A stretch of 64,000 bases of DNA from contig NZ_SWDW01000004.1 in NCBI RefSeq assembly GCF_004919045.1, positions 124,001 through 188,000 of the forward strand. Direction: 5' to 3'. This DNA comes from Sinomonas albida (lineage in GTDB: Bacteria; Actinomycetota; Actinomycetes; Actinomycetales; Micrococcaceae). The number at the start of each line of letters is the position of its first letter. Position 1 is the first letter of the stretch. This document shows, one piece after another, positions 16,701 to 25,301 of this stretch. The position numbers were made by a program, and so were the translations under genes. Below the pieces are notes generated by a model. The model was not told the DNA's origin. It made no database searches and saw only the letters and a list, made by a program, of their open reading frames with translations.

Positions 16701-17203
16701 TCCTTCTGGGCTTCCTGGCCCCGCGCGCGGGTCGCGTCCGCGCTGGCGGCCGCGTGGCGTGGTGCCCGCAGGAATCGCACCTCTTCGATTCGACGGTGCG
16801 GGGCAACCTCGCGGTGGCGCGCGCCCGCGAGAATGCGCCGGCGGACGACGAGCTGTGGGGAGCGCTCGACCGCGTCGGCTTGGGCGATCATGTGCGGGGC
16901 CTCGCGGGTGGACTCGACGCCCGCATCGGGAGTCGGGGCTCCGAGCTCTCCGGCGGCCAGCGCCAGCGGCTCGCGGTGGCCCGCACGCTCGTCGCCAACG
17001 CTGCCGTGGTGCTCCTCGACGAGCCCACCGCCCATCTCGACCCCGAGGCGGCGGGGGAACTCGTCACCGCGCTCCATGAGGCGCTCGCGGATCGGACGGT
17101 CGTCATGGTCACCCACCATGCCTCCGAGCTGCGCGACGGCGACCTGCTGCTGCGGCTCGACGCCGCGGACGACGGCGCGCAGAGGTGTGCGCTGGCGGGC
17201 TAG
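13730..17203 (+). CDS. cydDC: Fused CydD-CydC ABC exporter
   Basis: One 1157-residue chain carrying both half-transporters needed for bd oxidase assembly (export of reduced thiols, also linked to haem). First half: membrane domain to ~300, Walker A GPSGAGKTT (about 402), signature LSPGQQRRLAVARG, Walker B LLLLDEPTAHLD (about 517). Second half: membrane domain from ~620, Walker A GPSGSGKTT (about 979), signature LSGGQRQRLAVART, Walker B VVLLDEPTAHLD (about 1093). The first signature has P for G (LSPGQ). The first nucleotide-binding domain is bounded by repetitive Ala/Asp/Glu/Pro linkers (about 325-365 and 585-605). GTG 13730 is the only reasonable start. In many actinobacteria cydD and cydC are fused or adjacent. 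Confidence 0.95.
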   Translation: MRPSIPSGRTTRAALAVLAILAVAKAAALVLLAQGIASGLAALFASTGADWRGAALTAAAGVVLRAAAEWGTLQAGRWAAVGVREELRARLIAAALERGGRSAADDGDARVAGSAAGTAVLAVRGLEALDSFYTAYLPALVQCAAVPLIVGARVLGADWVSALIIALTLPLVPLFMILIGKHTEDRVSAAQQALARLGAHLVELAQGLPVLVGLGRAAEQRKALRALSDDFSSRTMGTLRVAFLSALALELLSTISVAVVAVFIGIRLVGGEMPLEAGILALVLAPECFQPLRDLGTAHHASQDGAEALRRAEEAIGRPAGRRLLGEHEPAFAGSALAEPEPALADLALADPARVDRADPAVARPVAVSVRALTVSYDGRERPAVERVTFDAPAGQITLVAGPSGAGKTTVLLALAGLVRDGAGARVSGTAFGCEPERVAYVPQHPQFTETSVAAELELSAAGIAPERLSAAVREALGAVRCGGLADANPAELSPGQQRRLAVARGILRVEAGATLLLLDEPTAHLDAASAEAVEAAIAGLSGRATVLLIAHDPQTAALAGTRVDLVAPAGAAPGPRRFAVVGAGHDRAVPERAVPDRAVPERARETTDGGPWLGALWRLVRPDLGRYVLAALAGLGAAACAAALAGLSGWLIVRAAQHPPILYLLAAIVGVRFFGIARAVLRYAERLATHSAVFATLARLRDRLWAALAMRGLSARRLLGPGAALESLVGDAESVRDELPRIVQPLATAVLLGAAALVAVGLLLPAQLPALAAAVIVAVVLAPLAAAWADRRAARLVQRGRAHLLERIGQALAAAPDLAANRLAARVLASLREDDRRLTALERRGLAAEGLGRALVILATGLAAVATLGAAAGAGAPATTTAAVVLLQLALAEPFAAAAAAVQRIPALRSALAGAAASEATDRAADGTAELYSPPDAAADAPSGLELDRLSAGWPGQPAVFEGLTASAAPGEWLVVAGPSGSGKTTLLAVLLGFLAPRAGRVRAGGRVAWCPQESHLFDSTVRGNLAVARARENAPADDELWGALDRVGLGDHVRGLAGGLDARIGSRGSELSGGQRQRLAVARTLVANAAVVLLDEPTAHLDPEAAGELVTALHEALADRTVVMVTHHASELRDGDLLLRLDAADDGAQRCALAG
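15491..15535 (+). repeat. Three 15-bp in-frame repeats in cydDC linker
   Basis: Units at 15491-15505, 15506-15520 and 15521-15535 share CGGGCTGTTCC and encode RAVPE, RAVPD and RAVPE. They lie in the linker between the first ATPase domain and the second membrane domain. Confidence 0.9.
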
Positions 17204-17217
17204 CTGTCCAGCTAGCC
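17198..17217. terminator. Palindrome containing both stop codons of cydDC and the DinB-like gene
   Basis: GGCTAGCTG (17198-17206), a 2-nt gap, and CAGCTAGCC (17209-17217): a perfect 9-bp dyad. The cydDC TAG is in the left arm and the stop of the convergent gene is in the right arm. It may act as a small bidirectional terminator; the 2-nt loop would force loss of at least one pair. Confidence 0.45.
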
Positions 17218-17730
17218 GTGGACGTCGTGCAGGTGGTGCTCGACGTCGTGCAGGAAGTACTGCGCGAGCGTCACGACCGTGAACTCAGAACCGTTGCTGC
17301 GGAGCCCGCGGCGGCCGTACGCGCTCACGGGAACGGCGGCGAAGGCGTCTCTCGCCGCCGCGCCCTGCTCGGCGAGCTCGGTGCGGACCGTGGCCGGATC
17401 GGCGTCGGCGTACGCCTTCTCGAGCGCCGTGGCGTCCTGGTCCCAGTTCTCGAACCGGGCGTCGTCGGCATCGAGCATGAGGTCGAGCCGCTTCCGGAAC
17501 AGCTCGAACACGTCCCGAACATGGAAGCCGTATTCGAGCGGCGACCACGTCGAGGGGTCAGGGCGTTCGCGGACGTCGTCGCGCGAGAGCGCCGCGTCCC
17601 AGCGCGGCAGCGTAGCGCCCACGCGCTCGGCGACGTCGTGCGGCGTGAGGCCTGCCGCCTCGAAGCCGCACTCGGGGCACTTGCGCTCGAGGACCCAGGT
17701 CCAGTCCTTGGCGTCGGGGGTGATGGCCAT
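17212..17730 (-). CDS. DinB-superfamily protein
   Basis: A 172-residue protein with the WTWVLERKCPECGFEA opening, a STWSPLEYGFHVRDVFELFRKR helix carrying a metal-site His, and the C-terminal YFLHDVEHHLHDV segment with several His. This is the DinB / mycothiol-dependent maleylpyruvate isomerase-like four-helix fold. Enzymes of this superfamily often use mycothiol or bacillithiol. ATG 17730 is preceded by TAAACT (17737-17742, minus strand) with 6 nt between, so the mRNA is probably leaderless. It is convergent with cydDC, with 8 nt between the coding ends. Substrate unknown. Confidence 0.8.
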   Translation of the reverse strand: MAITPDAKDWTWVLERKCPECGFEAAGLTPHDVAERVGATLPRWDAALSRDDVRERPDPSTWSPLEYGFHVRDVFELFRKRLDLMLDADDARFENWDQDATALEKAYADADPATVRTELAEQGAAARDAFAAVPVSAYGRRGLRSNGSEFTVVTLAQYFLHDVEHHLHDVHG

Positions 17731-18113
17731 GCCGGAAGTTTATCCGCCGGTCTGGACGTTCGGCGTCGGCCGCGGCCGACGCCCCGACCGGTACCCACGG
17801 CGCGATCCGGGCGGCGGTTGCATTACGAAACCGTAACGCTTTCGGCTTGTTCCCGAGTTACCGATCCGTAGGGCCGAGCGGATGGGGTGCCTCTGGCGCC
17901 GGATGCACTGTGGTTACTGGGATGCGCCGGCCTTGGCGGGGCCGGGGCGCGGCACCGAAGGCGAGGCGGCCGCTCGCCTGGGATGTGACTCGCGTCATCT
18001 CGTGGGGCGGAATGTGACATTCAACTCTCAAATAGGGGTACTAAAGTGGTTTGCTGCCCGTCACAGCGGGGCAACTGACAGTCACAGCAATCGACTCCTC
18101 GAGAGAAGCGAGA
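17731..18113. other. 383-nt divergent intergenic region
   Basis: Holds the DinB-like promoter at its left end and the unmapped promoter of the MHS permease at its right. AT-rich stretch 18011-18050 (GTGACA at 18014-18019, TACTAA at 18039-18044, 19 nt apart) is the best permease promoter guess but is weak. A TCACAGC direct repeat lies at about 18061 and 18082. No gene or structured RNA was recognised. Confidence 0.4.
17737..17742 (-). promoter_or_regulatory. -10 hexamer, leaderless start of DinB-like gene
   Basis: TAAACT on the minus strand, six nucleotides before ATG 17730, placing the predicted +1 on the start codon. Confidence 0.5.
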
Positions 18114-19808
18114 ATGCCGAGAGACCTAAGCCAGACCGCAAGCGAGTCAGCCGCGGAGCAGGTGCCCACAGGGCGCCGCCGGATCACTTTCCGCAAGCGG
18201 CGACTCAGGGTCGATGACGTTCACGTCGTGGACCGTTCCATGCTTCGCCGAGCCATCGGCGGGACGATCGTGGGTAACACGATGGAATGGTTCGACGTCG
18301 GCGTCTTCGGCTACCTCATTACGACTATGGGTCCCGTTTTCTTGCCCAAGGCCGATGCCTCCGTGCAGACGCTGTTCCTCCTCGGGACCTTCGCCGCGAC
18401 GTTCGTTGCCCGCCCTGCAGGCGGAGTCTTCTTCGGATGGCTCGGCGACAAGATCGGCCGCCAGCGCGTGCTTGCGGCGACCCTCATCATGATGGCCGCG
18501 TCGACGTTCGCGCTGGGCCTCCTGCCCGGCTACAACCAGATCGGCCTGTGGGCGGCAGTCCTGCTCGTGGCGGTGAAGCTCGTCCAGGGCTTCTCGACCG
18601 GCGGCGAGTACGCCGGCGCCACGACGTTCGTGAGCGAGTATGCGGCGGACCGTCGCCGCGGATTCTTCGCGAGCTTCCTCGACATGGGCAGCTACTTGGG
18701 CTTCGCGTTCGGCGCGGCGCTCGTGTCCGTCCTGCAGATCACGCTGGGCTCGCACTTCATGGGCGACTTCGGCTGGCGCATTCCGTTCCTCGCCGCCGGC
18801 CCGCTGGGCGCCATCGCGATCTACTTCCGGCTCAAGATCGAGGAGAGCCCCGCGTTCCAGGCCGCGCTCGACGCGCAGGAGCACGCGGTCCACGACCTTG
18901 CCAAGAACGACGAGAACGCCCAGAAGGGCCCGCTCCGCATCGTGCGCCAGTACTGGCGCGAGATCATCGTCTCGATGGTCCTCGTTGCGGCGGCCAACAC
19001 GGTGGGCTACGCGCTCACCTCGTACATGCCGACGTATCTCACGGAGTCCAAGGGCTACGACGAGCTGCACGGCACGCTTCTGACGATCCCCGTGCTCGTG
19101 ATCATGAGCCTGTGCATCCCGCTCACTGGCCGTCTCTCCGACCGCATCGGCCGCCGGCCGGTGCTGTGGACGGGCGCGATCAGCACGATCGTCCTGGCCG
19201 TGCCGGCGTTCCTGCTGATCGGCGTTGGAACGGTGTGGGCAACCCTCGGGGGCCTCGCCCTCGTCGCGTTCCCCGTGACCTTCTATGTCGCGAACCTCGC
19301 GTCCGCCCTTCCGGCGCAGTTCCCGACCGCGAGCCGCTATGGCGGCATGGGCATCGCGTACAACTTCGCGGTGGCCATCTTCGGCGGCACCACGCCGTTC
19401 ATCGTGGACGCGCTCATCCAGGCGACCGGCAACGACATGATGCCCGCGTACTACCTCATGGCGACGTCGATCGTGGGTGCAATCGCGATCTTCTTCCTGC
19501 ACGAGTCCGCGGGCCGTCCGCTGCCGGGATCGATGCCGAGCGTCGAGTCCTCCGCAGAGGCTCGCGCCGTCGTCGCGGACCAGGACGTCGACCCGCTCAT
19601 CGACCTCGAGCACATGCCCCTCTCCGAGGTGCCTGTCGCGGTCGGCGAGAACGGCGACGCCGTCCAGCTCCCGCTCGATCACCCGGCGGCCGTTGCCGCT
19701 GCCGAGCGTGAGGGCGTGGATCTCGAGGCGACCGCGCTCGAAGCCCAGGTCTCGGGCGAGGTCCCGGTGGCATCCGGCCCGATCTCGGGCCCGATCCCGA
19801 AGGTCTGA
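18114..19808 (+). CDS. MHS-family MFS permease (ProP/ShiA-like)
   Basis: A 564-residue permease. After a ~45-residue basic N-terminus comes RRAIGGTIVGNTMEWFDVGVFGYL, the hallmark first helix of the metabolite:H+ symporter group (proline/betaine ProP, citrate, shikimate). GWLGDKIGRQRVLA (motif A) and a second GRLSDRIGRRPVLW loop after helix 8 confirm it. About 12 membrane segments are followed by an ~85-residue acidic, Pro/Gly-rich tail that is unusual in length. I chose ATG 18114 rather than longer in-frame starts; initiation is uncertain because no strong binding site is seen. Substrate cannot be assigned; an osmolyte such as proline or betaine is plausible. Confidence 0.87.
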   Translation: MPRDLSQTASESAAEQVPTGRRRITFRKRRLRVDDVHVVDRSMLRRAIGGTIVGNTMEWFDVGVFGYLITTMGPVFLPKADASVQTLFLLGTFAATFVARPAGGVFFGWLGDKIGRQRVLAATLIMMAASTFALGLLPGYNQIGLWAAVLLVAVKLVQGFSTGGEYAGATTFVSEYAADRRRGFFASFLDMGSYLGFAFGAALVSVLQITLGSHFMGDFGWRIPFLAAGPLGAIAIYFRLKIEESPAFQAALDAQEHAVHDLAKNDENAQKGPLRIVRQYWREIIVSMVLVAAANTVGYALTSYMPTYLTESKGYDELHGTLLTIPVLVIMSLCIPLTGRLSDRIGRRPVLWTGAISTIVLAVPAFLLIGVGTVWATLGGLALVAFPVTFYVANLASALPAQFPTASRYGGMGIAYNFAVAIFGGTTPFIVDALIQATGNDMMPAYYLMATSIVGAIAIFFLHESAGRPLPGSMPSVESSAEARAVVADQDVDPLIDLEHMPLSEVPVAVGENGDAVQLPLDHPAAVAAAEREGVDLEATALEAQVSGEVPVASGPISGPIPKV

Positions 19809-19857
19809 TCCCGAGGCTCAGATCTCCAAGGTCTGATCGGACCGCCAGGCACAGAAA

Positions 19858-19889
19858 AAAGGCCCGGCCCCACGTGGGGCCGGGCCTTT
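19858..19889. terminator. Strong bidirectional hairpin between MHS permease and parC
   Basis: Perfect 16-bp inverted repeat (AAAGGCCCGGCCCCAC / GTGGGGCCGGGCCTTT) flanked by an A-run on the left and TTTC on the right, so it reads as a rho-independent terminator in both directions. It sits between the ends of two convergent genes. Confidence 0.92.
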
Positions 19890-19910
19890 CTGTGTGCGTG
19901 AGCGGGCGGC

Positions 19911-22427
19911 TCAGCCGAAGCTGGGGCCGATCGCCTCGACGGCCTGCGAGAGGGGCACCCCGGAGCCGTCGCGGCGCCCGTGCTCGGTCGGCAGCGAACG
20001 GGCCACGCCGCCGCTCGACGAGGCCTTGGCCGGACCGTGACCGGCCCACGCTGCGAGGAGGACGTCTTCGCCCTTGAGGTAGCGGTGGGCTCGGACGCCG
20101 CCGGTCGCGCGGCCCTTCGCCGGGTACTCCGCGAAGGGGGTCACCTTCGCGGTGCCCGGCGCGGTGCCCGGAAGGGCGTCGCGGCTGCCCGCGATCGTGA
20201 CGACGACGGCGGCCTCATCGCCCGCGGCGACGACCCCGAAGGAGATCGCCTGGTCCCCGTCGGCGAGGCGGATCCCCGCCATGCCGCCCGCCGTGCGGCC
20301 CTGGGGCCTCACCGTGGACGCGGGGTAGTGGAGCAGCTGGGCCTGCTCGGAGATGAACACGAGCGAGTCGTCGTCGGACGCCGGTTCTGCGCCGATGACG
20401 CGATCGCCCGGCTTGAGCGTGATCGCCTCCCAGTCCTCCCGGTTGAGCGGGTACTCGGGAAGGACGCGCTTGACGATGCCCTGCGCCGTCCCCAGCGCGA
20501 GGACCGCGTCGAGCGGCACGAGCGCCACGAGCGCTTCGCCCTTCTGGAGCGTGATGAAGTCCTTGGCGGCGACGCCGCCCGTGAGGTTCGGCAGGCCCGC
20601 CGACGGCGCAAGCGCGGGCAGGTCGATGGCCTGCAGCCGCATCATGCGCCCGGCGGAAGTGACGGCACCCAGCTCGCCGCGCGCCGTCGTCCGCACCACG
20701 GAGCGGAAGACGTCGTGCCGCGCGCGCGGGCCGCCGTCGGTGAGCGGCTCCGCGCCGGCGGTGCGCGCGAGGTTGCCGGACGCGGACAGGATGGCCCAGC
20801 ACGGGTCGTCCGCGATCTCGAGGGCCAGCGCGGGTGCCTTGCCGGAGGCCTTCTTCGCGGTGTCGGCGGCCGCCGCCAGCGCGCGGGCGACGGCGGCCGG
20901 CTGCTCCTCGGACTCGAGCAGTACCGTCCGGCGCGGCGTGCCGTACTTCGCCGCGACCTCGCCGAGTTCACGGGAGACGAGCTCGCGCAGGAGCGAGTCC
21001 GAGCCGAGGATCGCCTCGAGCTCCTCGATCTCGCGCCGCAGCTCGTCCTGCTCCTTCTCGAGCTCGATGCGCGAGTACTTCGTGAGCTGGCGCAGCCGGA
21101 GTTCGAGGATGTAGTTCGCCTGGACCTCGGAGAGGTCGTAGACGGCCATGAGCCGCTCCCGCGCCACCGCGGCCTCGTCCGACGTGCGGATAATCTGGAT
21201 GACCTCGTCGATGTCCATGATGGCCACGAGCAGGCCCTCGACGAGGTGCAGGCGATCCTTGCGCTTCCCGAGGCGGAATGCCGTGCGCCGGCGGACGACC
21301 GCGAGCCGGTGCTCCGCGTAGACCTTGAGGAGCTGGAGGAGCCCGAGCGTCTGCGGCTGCCCTTCCACGAGCGCCACGTTGTTGATCCCGAATGAATCCT
21401 CGAGCGGCGTGAACCGGTAGAGCTGCTCGAGCACGGCGTGCGGGTTGAAGCCGTTCTTGAGCTCGATCACGAGGCGCAGGCCGTGGTTGCGGTCCGTGAG
21501 GTCCACGACGTCGCTGATGCCCTGGAGCTTCTTCGCCCCGACGGCATCCTTGATCTTCTCGATGACCTTCTCGGGGCCGACCGTGTACGGGAGCTCGGTC
21601 ACGACGAGGCCGGTCCGCCGGGCGGAGAGCTGCTCCACCGCCACGGTGGCGCGCGTGCGGAACGAGCCGCGCCCCGTGCGGTACGCGTCGCGGATCCCGT
21701 CGAGCCCGACGATCCGCCCACCCGAGGGCAGGTCCGGGCCGGGCACGAACTCCATGACGTCCTCGAGCGTCGCCTCGGGGTTCGCGATGACGTGCTGGGC
21801 GGCCGCCACGACCTCCCCGAGGTTGTGCGGTGCCATGTTCGTGGCCATGCCCACGGCGATGCCGGTGGTGCCGTTGACGAGGAGGTTGGGGAAAGCCGCC
21901 GGGAGCACTTCCGGCTGCATGAGCTGGTTGTCGTAGTTCGGCACGAAGTCGACGACGTCCTCGTCGAGATCGTCCGTGAGCGCGAGCGCGGAGGCCGCCA
22001 TGCGCGCCTCGGTGTAGCGCGGCGCGGCAGGGCCGTCGTCGAGCGAGCCGAAGTTGCCGTGCCCGTCGATGAGCGGGAGGCGCAGCGAGAAGCCCTGGGC
22101 CATGCGAACCATGGCGTCGTAGATGGCGGCATCGCCGTGGGGGTGCAGCTTGCCCATGACCTCGCCCACCACGCGGGCACTCTTGACGTGGCCGCGGTCG
22201 GGACGCAGACCCATCTCGCTCATCATGTAGAGGATGCGGCGCTGCACGGGCTTGAGCCCGTCGCGGGCATCGGGGAGTGCGCGCGAATAGATCACCGAGT
22301 ACGCGTACTCGAGGAACGACGACTCCATCTCCGACGCGACATCGATGTCCGTGATGTTCTCGGCGAGTGCCTCGCCGAGGGGGAGCATTTCGGATCCGGG
22401 CTTCCCGGAGGTCGTACGGCGTGCCAA
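19911..22427 (-). CDS. parC: Type IIA DNA topoisomerase subunit A (ParC/GyrA-like)
   Basis: An 838-residue DNA breakage-reunion subunit. The N-terminal winged helix domain has [13 protein letters not shown], the [19 protein letters not shown] segment and the catalytic Tyr138 in [12 protein letters not shown] coiled-coil arm follows (about 430-480, [16 protein letters not shown]), then a C-terminal beta-pinwheel. A canonical GyrA box (QRRGGKG-like) was not found, so gyrase-type wrapping is unlikely. The start is TTG 22427, the first in-frame start before the conserved region. It pairs with the B subunit at 7228-9336. Encoded divergently from the acetyltransferase gene with a 53-nt gap. Confidence 0.92.
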   Translation of the reverse strand: MARRTTSGKPGSEMLPLGEALAENITDIDVASEMESSFLEYAYSVIYSRALPDARDGLKPVQRRILYMMSEMGLRPDRGHVKSARVVGEVMGKLHPHGDAAIYDAMVRMAQGFSLRLPLIDGHGNFGSLDDGPAAPRYTEARMAASALALTDDLDEDVVDFVPNYDNQLMQPEVLPAAFPNLLVNGTTGIAVGMATNMAPHNLGEVVAAAQHVIANPEATLEDVMEFVPGPDLPSGGRIVGLDGIRDAYRTGRGSFRTRATVAVEQLSARRTGLVVTELPYTVGPEKVIEKIKDAVGAKKLQGISDVVDLTDRNHGLRLVIELKNGFNPHAVLEQLYRFTPLEDSFGINNVALVEGQPQTLGLLQLLKVYAEHRLAVVRRRTAFRLGKRKDRLHLVEGLLVAIMDIDEVIQIIRTSDEAAVARERLMAVYDLSEVQANYILELRLRQLTKYSRIELEKEQDELRREIEELEAILGSDSLLRELVSRELGEVAAKYGTPRRTVLLESEEQPAAVARALAAAADTAKKASGKAPALALEIADDPCWAILSASGNLARTAGAEPLTDGGPRARHDVFRSVVRTTARGELGAVTSAGRMMRLQAIDLPALAPSAGLPNLTGGVAAKDFITLQKGEALVALVPLDAVLALGTAQGIVKRVLPEYPLNREDWEAITLKPGDRVIGAEPASDDDSLVFISEQAQLLHYPASTVRPQGRTAGGMAGIRLADGDQAISFGVVAAGDEAAVVVTIAGSRDALPGTAPGTAKVTPFAEYPAKGRATGGVRAHRYLKGEDVLLAAWAGHGPAKASSSGGVARSLPTEHGRRDGSGVPLSQAVEAIGPSFG

Positions 22428-22468
22428 CGCTAGCTAGATCCTTAAGGTGGGTCGAACAGGGCCTGAAC

Positions 22469-22474
22469 TAATCT
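22469..22474 (+). promoter_or_regulatory. -10 hexamer, leaderless start of acetyltransferase gene
   Basis: TAATCT, six nucleotides before ATG 22481, so +1 falls on the ATG. Confidence 0.55.
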
Positions 22475-22480
22475 AACCTT

Positions 22481-25201
22481 ATGGCGGATGAGGACGCGGT
22501 CAGCGCATATCCCCGGCACTGGGAGGCCGATGTCGTGCTCCGCGACGGCGGCACGGCGCACCTCCGGCCCATCCGGCCGGACGACGCGGAGGCGCTCCAG
22601 GCGTTCCATGTGAGCCAGTCGGAGAGCTCGATCTATCTCCGCTTCTTCAGCTACAAGGCGAAGCTGAGCGACGCGGAGCTGCGCCGCTTCACCGAGGTCG
22701 ACTACCGCGACCGCGTGGCGCTCGTCATCACGATCGGCGGCGAGATCGTGGGGGTGGGCCGCTACGACCGGCTCACCGACCCGTCCGAGGCTGAGGTCGC
22801 GTTCAACATCTCCGACCGCCACCAGGGCCGGGGGATCGGCTCGATCCTCCTCGAACACTTGGCCGCCGCGGCGCGCGAGCGCGGCGTCCGCCGCTTCACG
22901 GCAGAGGTCCTGCCCGAGAACCGGAAGATGCTCACGGTGTTCGCTGAGGCGGGCTACGCCCTCGAGCGGCGCTTCGACGACGGCGTCGTGATGGTCGAGT
23001 TCGAGATCGACCCGACCGAGAAGTCGCGCGCGGTCATGGAGGCCCGCGAGCACCGCGCGGAAGCGCTCTCGGTCCGGGGGCTGCTCGCCCCGCGCTCCGT
23101 GGCCGTCATCGGTGCGAGCCGCCGGTGGGGCTCGGTCGGCCAGCAGCTCCTCGCGCACCTTGTCGAGGGGGGCTTCTCGGGCAGGATGTGTGCGGTCAAT
23201 CCCGAAGCCCTCGAGCTCGGCGGGATGCTCACGTACGCGAGCATCCGCGACGTCCCCGAACCGGTGGACCTCGCGCTCGTCGCGGTCCCGTATAACGACG
23301 TCGCCCGGGTCGTCGCCGATTGCGCCGCGGCCGGCGTCAAGGGCGTCGTCGTGGCTTCGGAGGGGCATGCCGAGGACGGCGTGCGCGGCCTCGCGCGTCA
23401 GCGCGAGCTCGTGCGGCACGCGCGCGCCTACGGGATGCGGCTCGTGGGTCCCGGCTCGCTCGGCCTCGTCAACACTGATCCGGGCGTGCGCCTCAACGCC
23501 TCGATGGCGCCCCGCATGCCGCGGCAGGGGGGCTTCGGGGTCTTCAGCCAGTCCGCAGCGATCGGGATCGCGCTGTACGCGGCTGCCGATCGCCGTCGGC
23601 TCGGCTTCTCGACCCTTGTCTCGAGCGGCAACCGCGCGGACGTCTCGGGCAACGACGTCATGCAGTTCTGGGAGGACGACGTCGCGACGAGCGCCGTCGG
23701 CCTCTATCTCGAGTCCTTCGGCAACCCCCGCAAGTTCTCCCGCATTGCGCGCCGGCTCGCGCGCAGCAAGCCGGTCATCGTCGCCAAGAGCGAGATCCTC
23801 GGCCTCCAGCTCCCGCCGGGCCACGCCGTCCGCACGTCGCAGGCCCCGCCTGGTGCCCTCGACGCGATGCTGCGGCAGTCCGGCGTCATCCGCGTCTCGA
23901 CGCTCGAGGAGCTCGTCGACGTCGCGCAGGTCGTGTCGGGTCCGCTGCCAGGGGGCGCGCGCGTCGCGGTCATGGCCAACGCGCTCTCGCTGGGCCGGGT
24001 CGTAGCCGACGCGGCCGAGAGCCGAGGGCTCGTCGTGACCCAGAGCATCTGGGATCTCGACCTCGCGGGCCGCTCGGTCGCGCTGCCCGCGCTCCGCACC
24101 CGGCTTCTCGACGTCATCGACTCGGGGGTCGCGGACGCCGTCGTCGTGGCGCTCGTTCCCACCGCGGGCGTGCGTCCCGATGCGATCGCCGCAGTCCTCG
24201 CCGAGTGCGCCGCGCTGCGCTCGGCGACCGTCGTCGCGGCGTTCACCGGGATCCTCGGAACCCCCGAGGCGGGCGAGGGCATGCTCCCGGACCCGGGGCC
24301 CGACGGGATCGCGACCGCGACCGTCCCCGCGTTCACGAGCGCCGGCGACGCCGTCGCAGCGCTCGCCGCCGCGGTCCGCTACACCGAGTGGCTGGACTGG
24401 GAGGAGGGCACGCCCTTCGAGGCGACGTACGACGACGACCGTGCGGAAGAGCTCATCGGCTCGGCTCTCGCTGGGGTCGCCGGCGCGGAGCTCCGCCGCC
24501 TCGGCGCGGAGGAGGCCTCGGCTCTGCTCGCGTGCTACGGGATCCCGGTGCTCGCGTCGCGGAGGGTCTCGACTGCGGACGAGGCCGTGGCGGCGGCCGG
24601 AGACCTCGGCTGGCCGGTGGCCGTGAAATCGACGGCGTCAAACCTGAGGCACCGGCTCGACCTCGGGACGGTGCGCCTCGACCTGCGCGACGAGGGGGCC
24701 CTGCGCTCCGCGGTGGCCGTCCTCCAGCAGTCGCTCGCAGCCTTCGGTGCCGTCGCGCGGGATGCCGACGGGGGAGCGCCGCTCGAGGTCCAGCGCATGG
24801 CGCCGCTCGGCCAGGCGTGCGTGGTGCGGGCCATCGAGGACCCGCTGCTCGGCCCTGTGATCTCGTTCGGCCTCGCGGGGGACGCGGTCGCGCTGCTCGA
24901 CGACTGGGCACACCGCGTCCCGCCGCTCACGACCCAGGACGTGCGCGATCTCGTGAGGGCTCCTCGCGCGGCGGAGAAGCTCCTCGGCTACGAGGGCCTG
25001 CCCGCGCTCGACGTCGCGGCGCTCGAGGATCTCGTGGGGCGCGTGTCGCTGCTCAAGGACCGTCACCCCGAGGTGTCGGTGCTCGAGCTCAAGCCCGTGG
25101 TGGTGAGCGAGCGCGGCCTCACCGTCCTCCACGCCGACGTGTGGCTGGGCAACGCCGAGCACCGAACGGACAGCGCGCGCAGGGCGATGTCCCAGCAGTG
25201 A
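22481..25201 (+). CDS. GNAT / acyl-CoA-synthetase fusion, protein lysine acetyltransferase type
   Basis: A 906-residue fusion. Residues ~1-185 are a GNAT acetyltransferase with the acetyl-CoA loop RHQGRGIGSILL (about 113-124). From ~200 comes a CoA-binding Rossmann domain (PRSVAVIGASRRWGSVGQQ), then succinyl-CoA-ligase-like domains, and from ~680 an ATP-grasp half. This is the inverted (GNAT-first) order of Pat/PatZ-type enzymes that acetylate and inactivate AMP-forming acyl-CoA synthetases. The usual SHTG-type catalytic His segment of NDP-forming acyl-CoA synthetases reads RTSQAPPGALDAM here, so the synthetase module is probably regulatory. The predicted +1 is on the ATG. Confidence 0.88.
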   Translation: MADEDAVSAYPRHWEADVVLRDGGTAHLRPIRPDDAEALQAFHVSQSESSIYLRFFSYKAKLSDAELRRFTEVDYRDRVALVITIGGEIVGVGRYDRLTDPSEAEVAFNISDRHQGRGIGSILLEHLAAAARERGVRRFTAEVLPENRKMLTVFAEAGYALERRFDDGVVMVEFEIDPTEKSRAVMEAREHRAEALSVRGLLAPRSVAVIGASRRWGSVGQQLLAHLVEGGFSGRMCAVNPEALELGGMLTYASIRDVPEPVDLALVAVPYNDVARVVADCAAAGVKGVVVASEGHAEDGVRGLARQRELVRHARAYGMRLVGPGSLGLVNTDPGVRLNASMAPRMPRQGGFGVFSQSAAIGIALYAAADRRRLGFSTLVSSGNRADVSGNDVMQFWEDDVATSAVGLYLESFGNPRKFSRIARRLARSKPVIVAKSEILGLQLPPGHAVRTSQAPPGALDAMLRQSGVIRVSTLEELVDVAQVVSGPLPGGARVAVMANALSLGRVVADAAESRGLVVTQSIWDLDLAGRSVALPALRTRLLDVIDSGVADAVVVALVPTAGVRPDAIAAVLAECAALRSATVVAAFTGILGTPEAGEGMLPDPGPDGIATATVPAFTSAGDAVAALAAAVRYTEWLDWEEGTPFEATYDDDRAEELIGSALAGVAGAELRRLGAEEASALLACYGIPVLASRRVSTADEAVAAAGDLGWPVAVKSTASNLRHRLDLGTVRLDLRDEGALRSAVAVLQQSLAAFGAVARDADGGAPLEVQRMAPLGQACVVRAIEDPLLGPVISFGLAGDAVALLDDWAHRVPPLTTQDVRDLVRAPRAAEKLLGYEGLPALDVAALEDLVGRVSLLKDRHPEVSVLELKPVVVSERGLTVLHADVWLGNAEHRTDSARRAMSQQ

Positions 25202-25270
25202 GCACCGGCCGCCGTGCGCAGCCGCGCACGGCCGCGCGCCTTCTGCCCGGGGCTCAGGCCCACGCGACCC

Positions 25271-25293
25271 GTCTGAAACAACGTCTGAAACAA
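25271..25293 (+). repeat. Two 11-bp direct repeats ahead of DUF5998 gene
   Basis: GTCTGAAACAA at 25271-25281 and 25283-25293, period 12, immediately upstream of ATG 25302. It could be a promoter-proximal operator or slippage product. Confidence 0.7.
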
Positions 25294-25301
25294 TAGGGCC
25301 C

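Noticed and set aside
14069-17119. 1016-residue minus-strand open frame over cydDC
   Set aside because: Shadow of cydDC; the plus strand has Walker A/B and signature motifs, while the minus frame has none.
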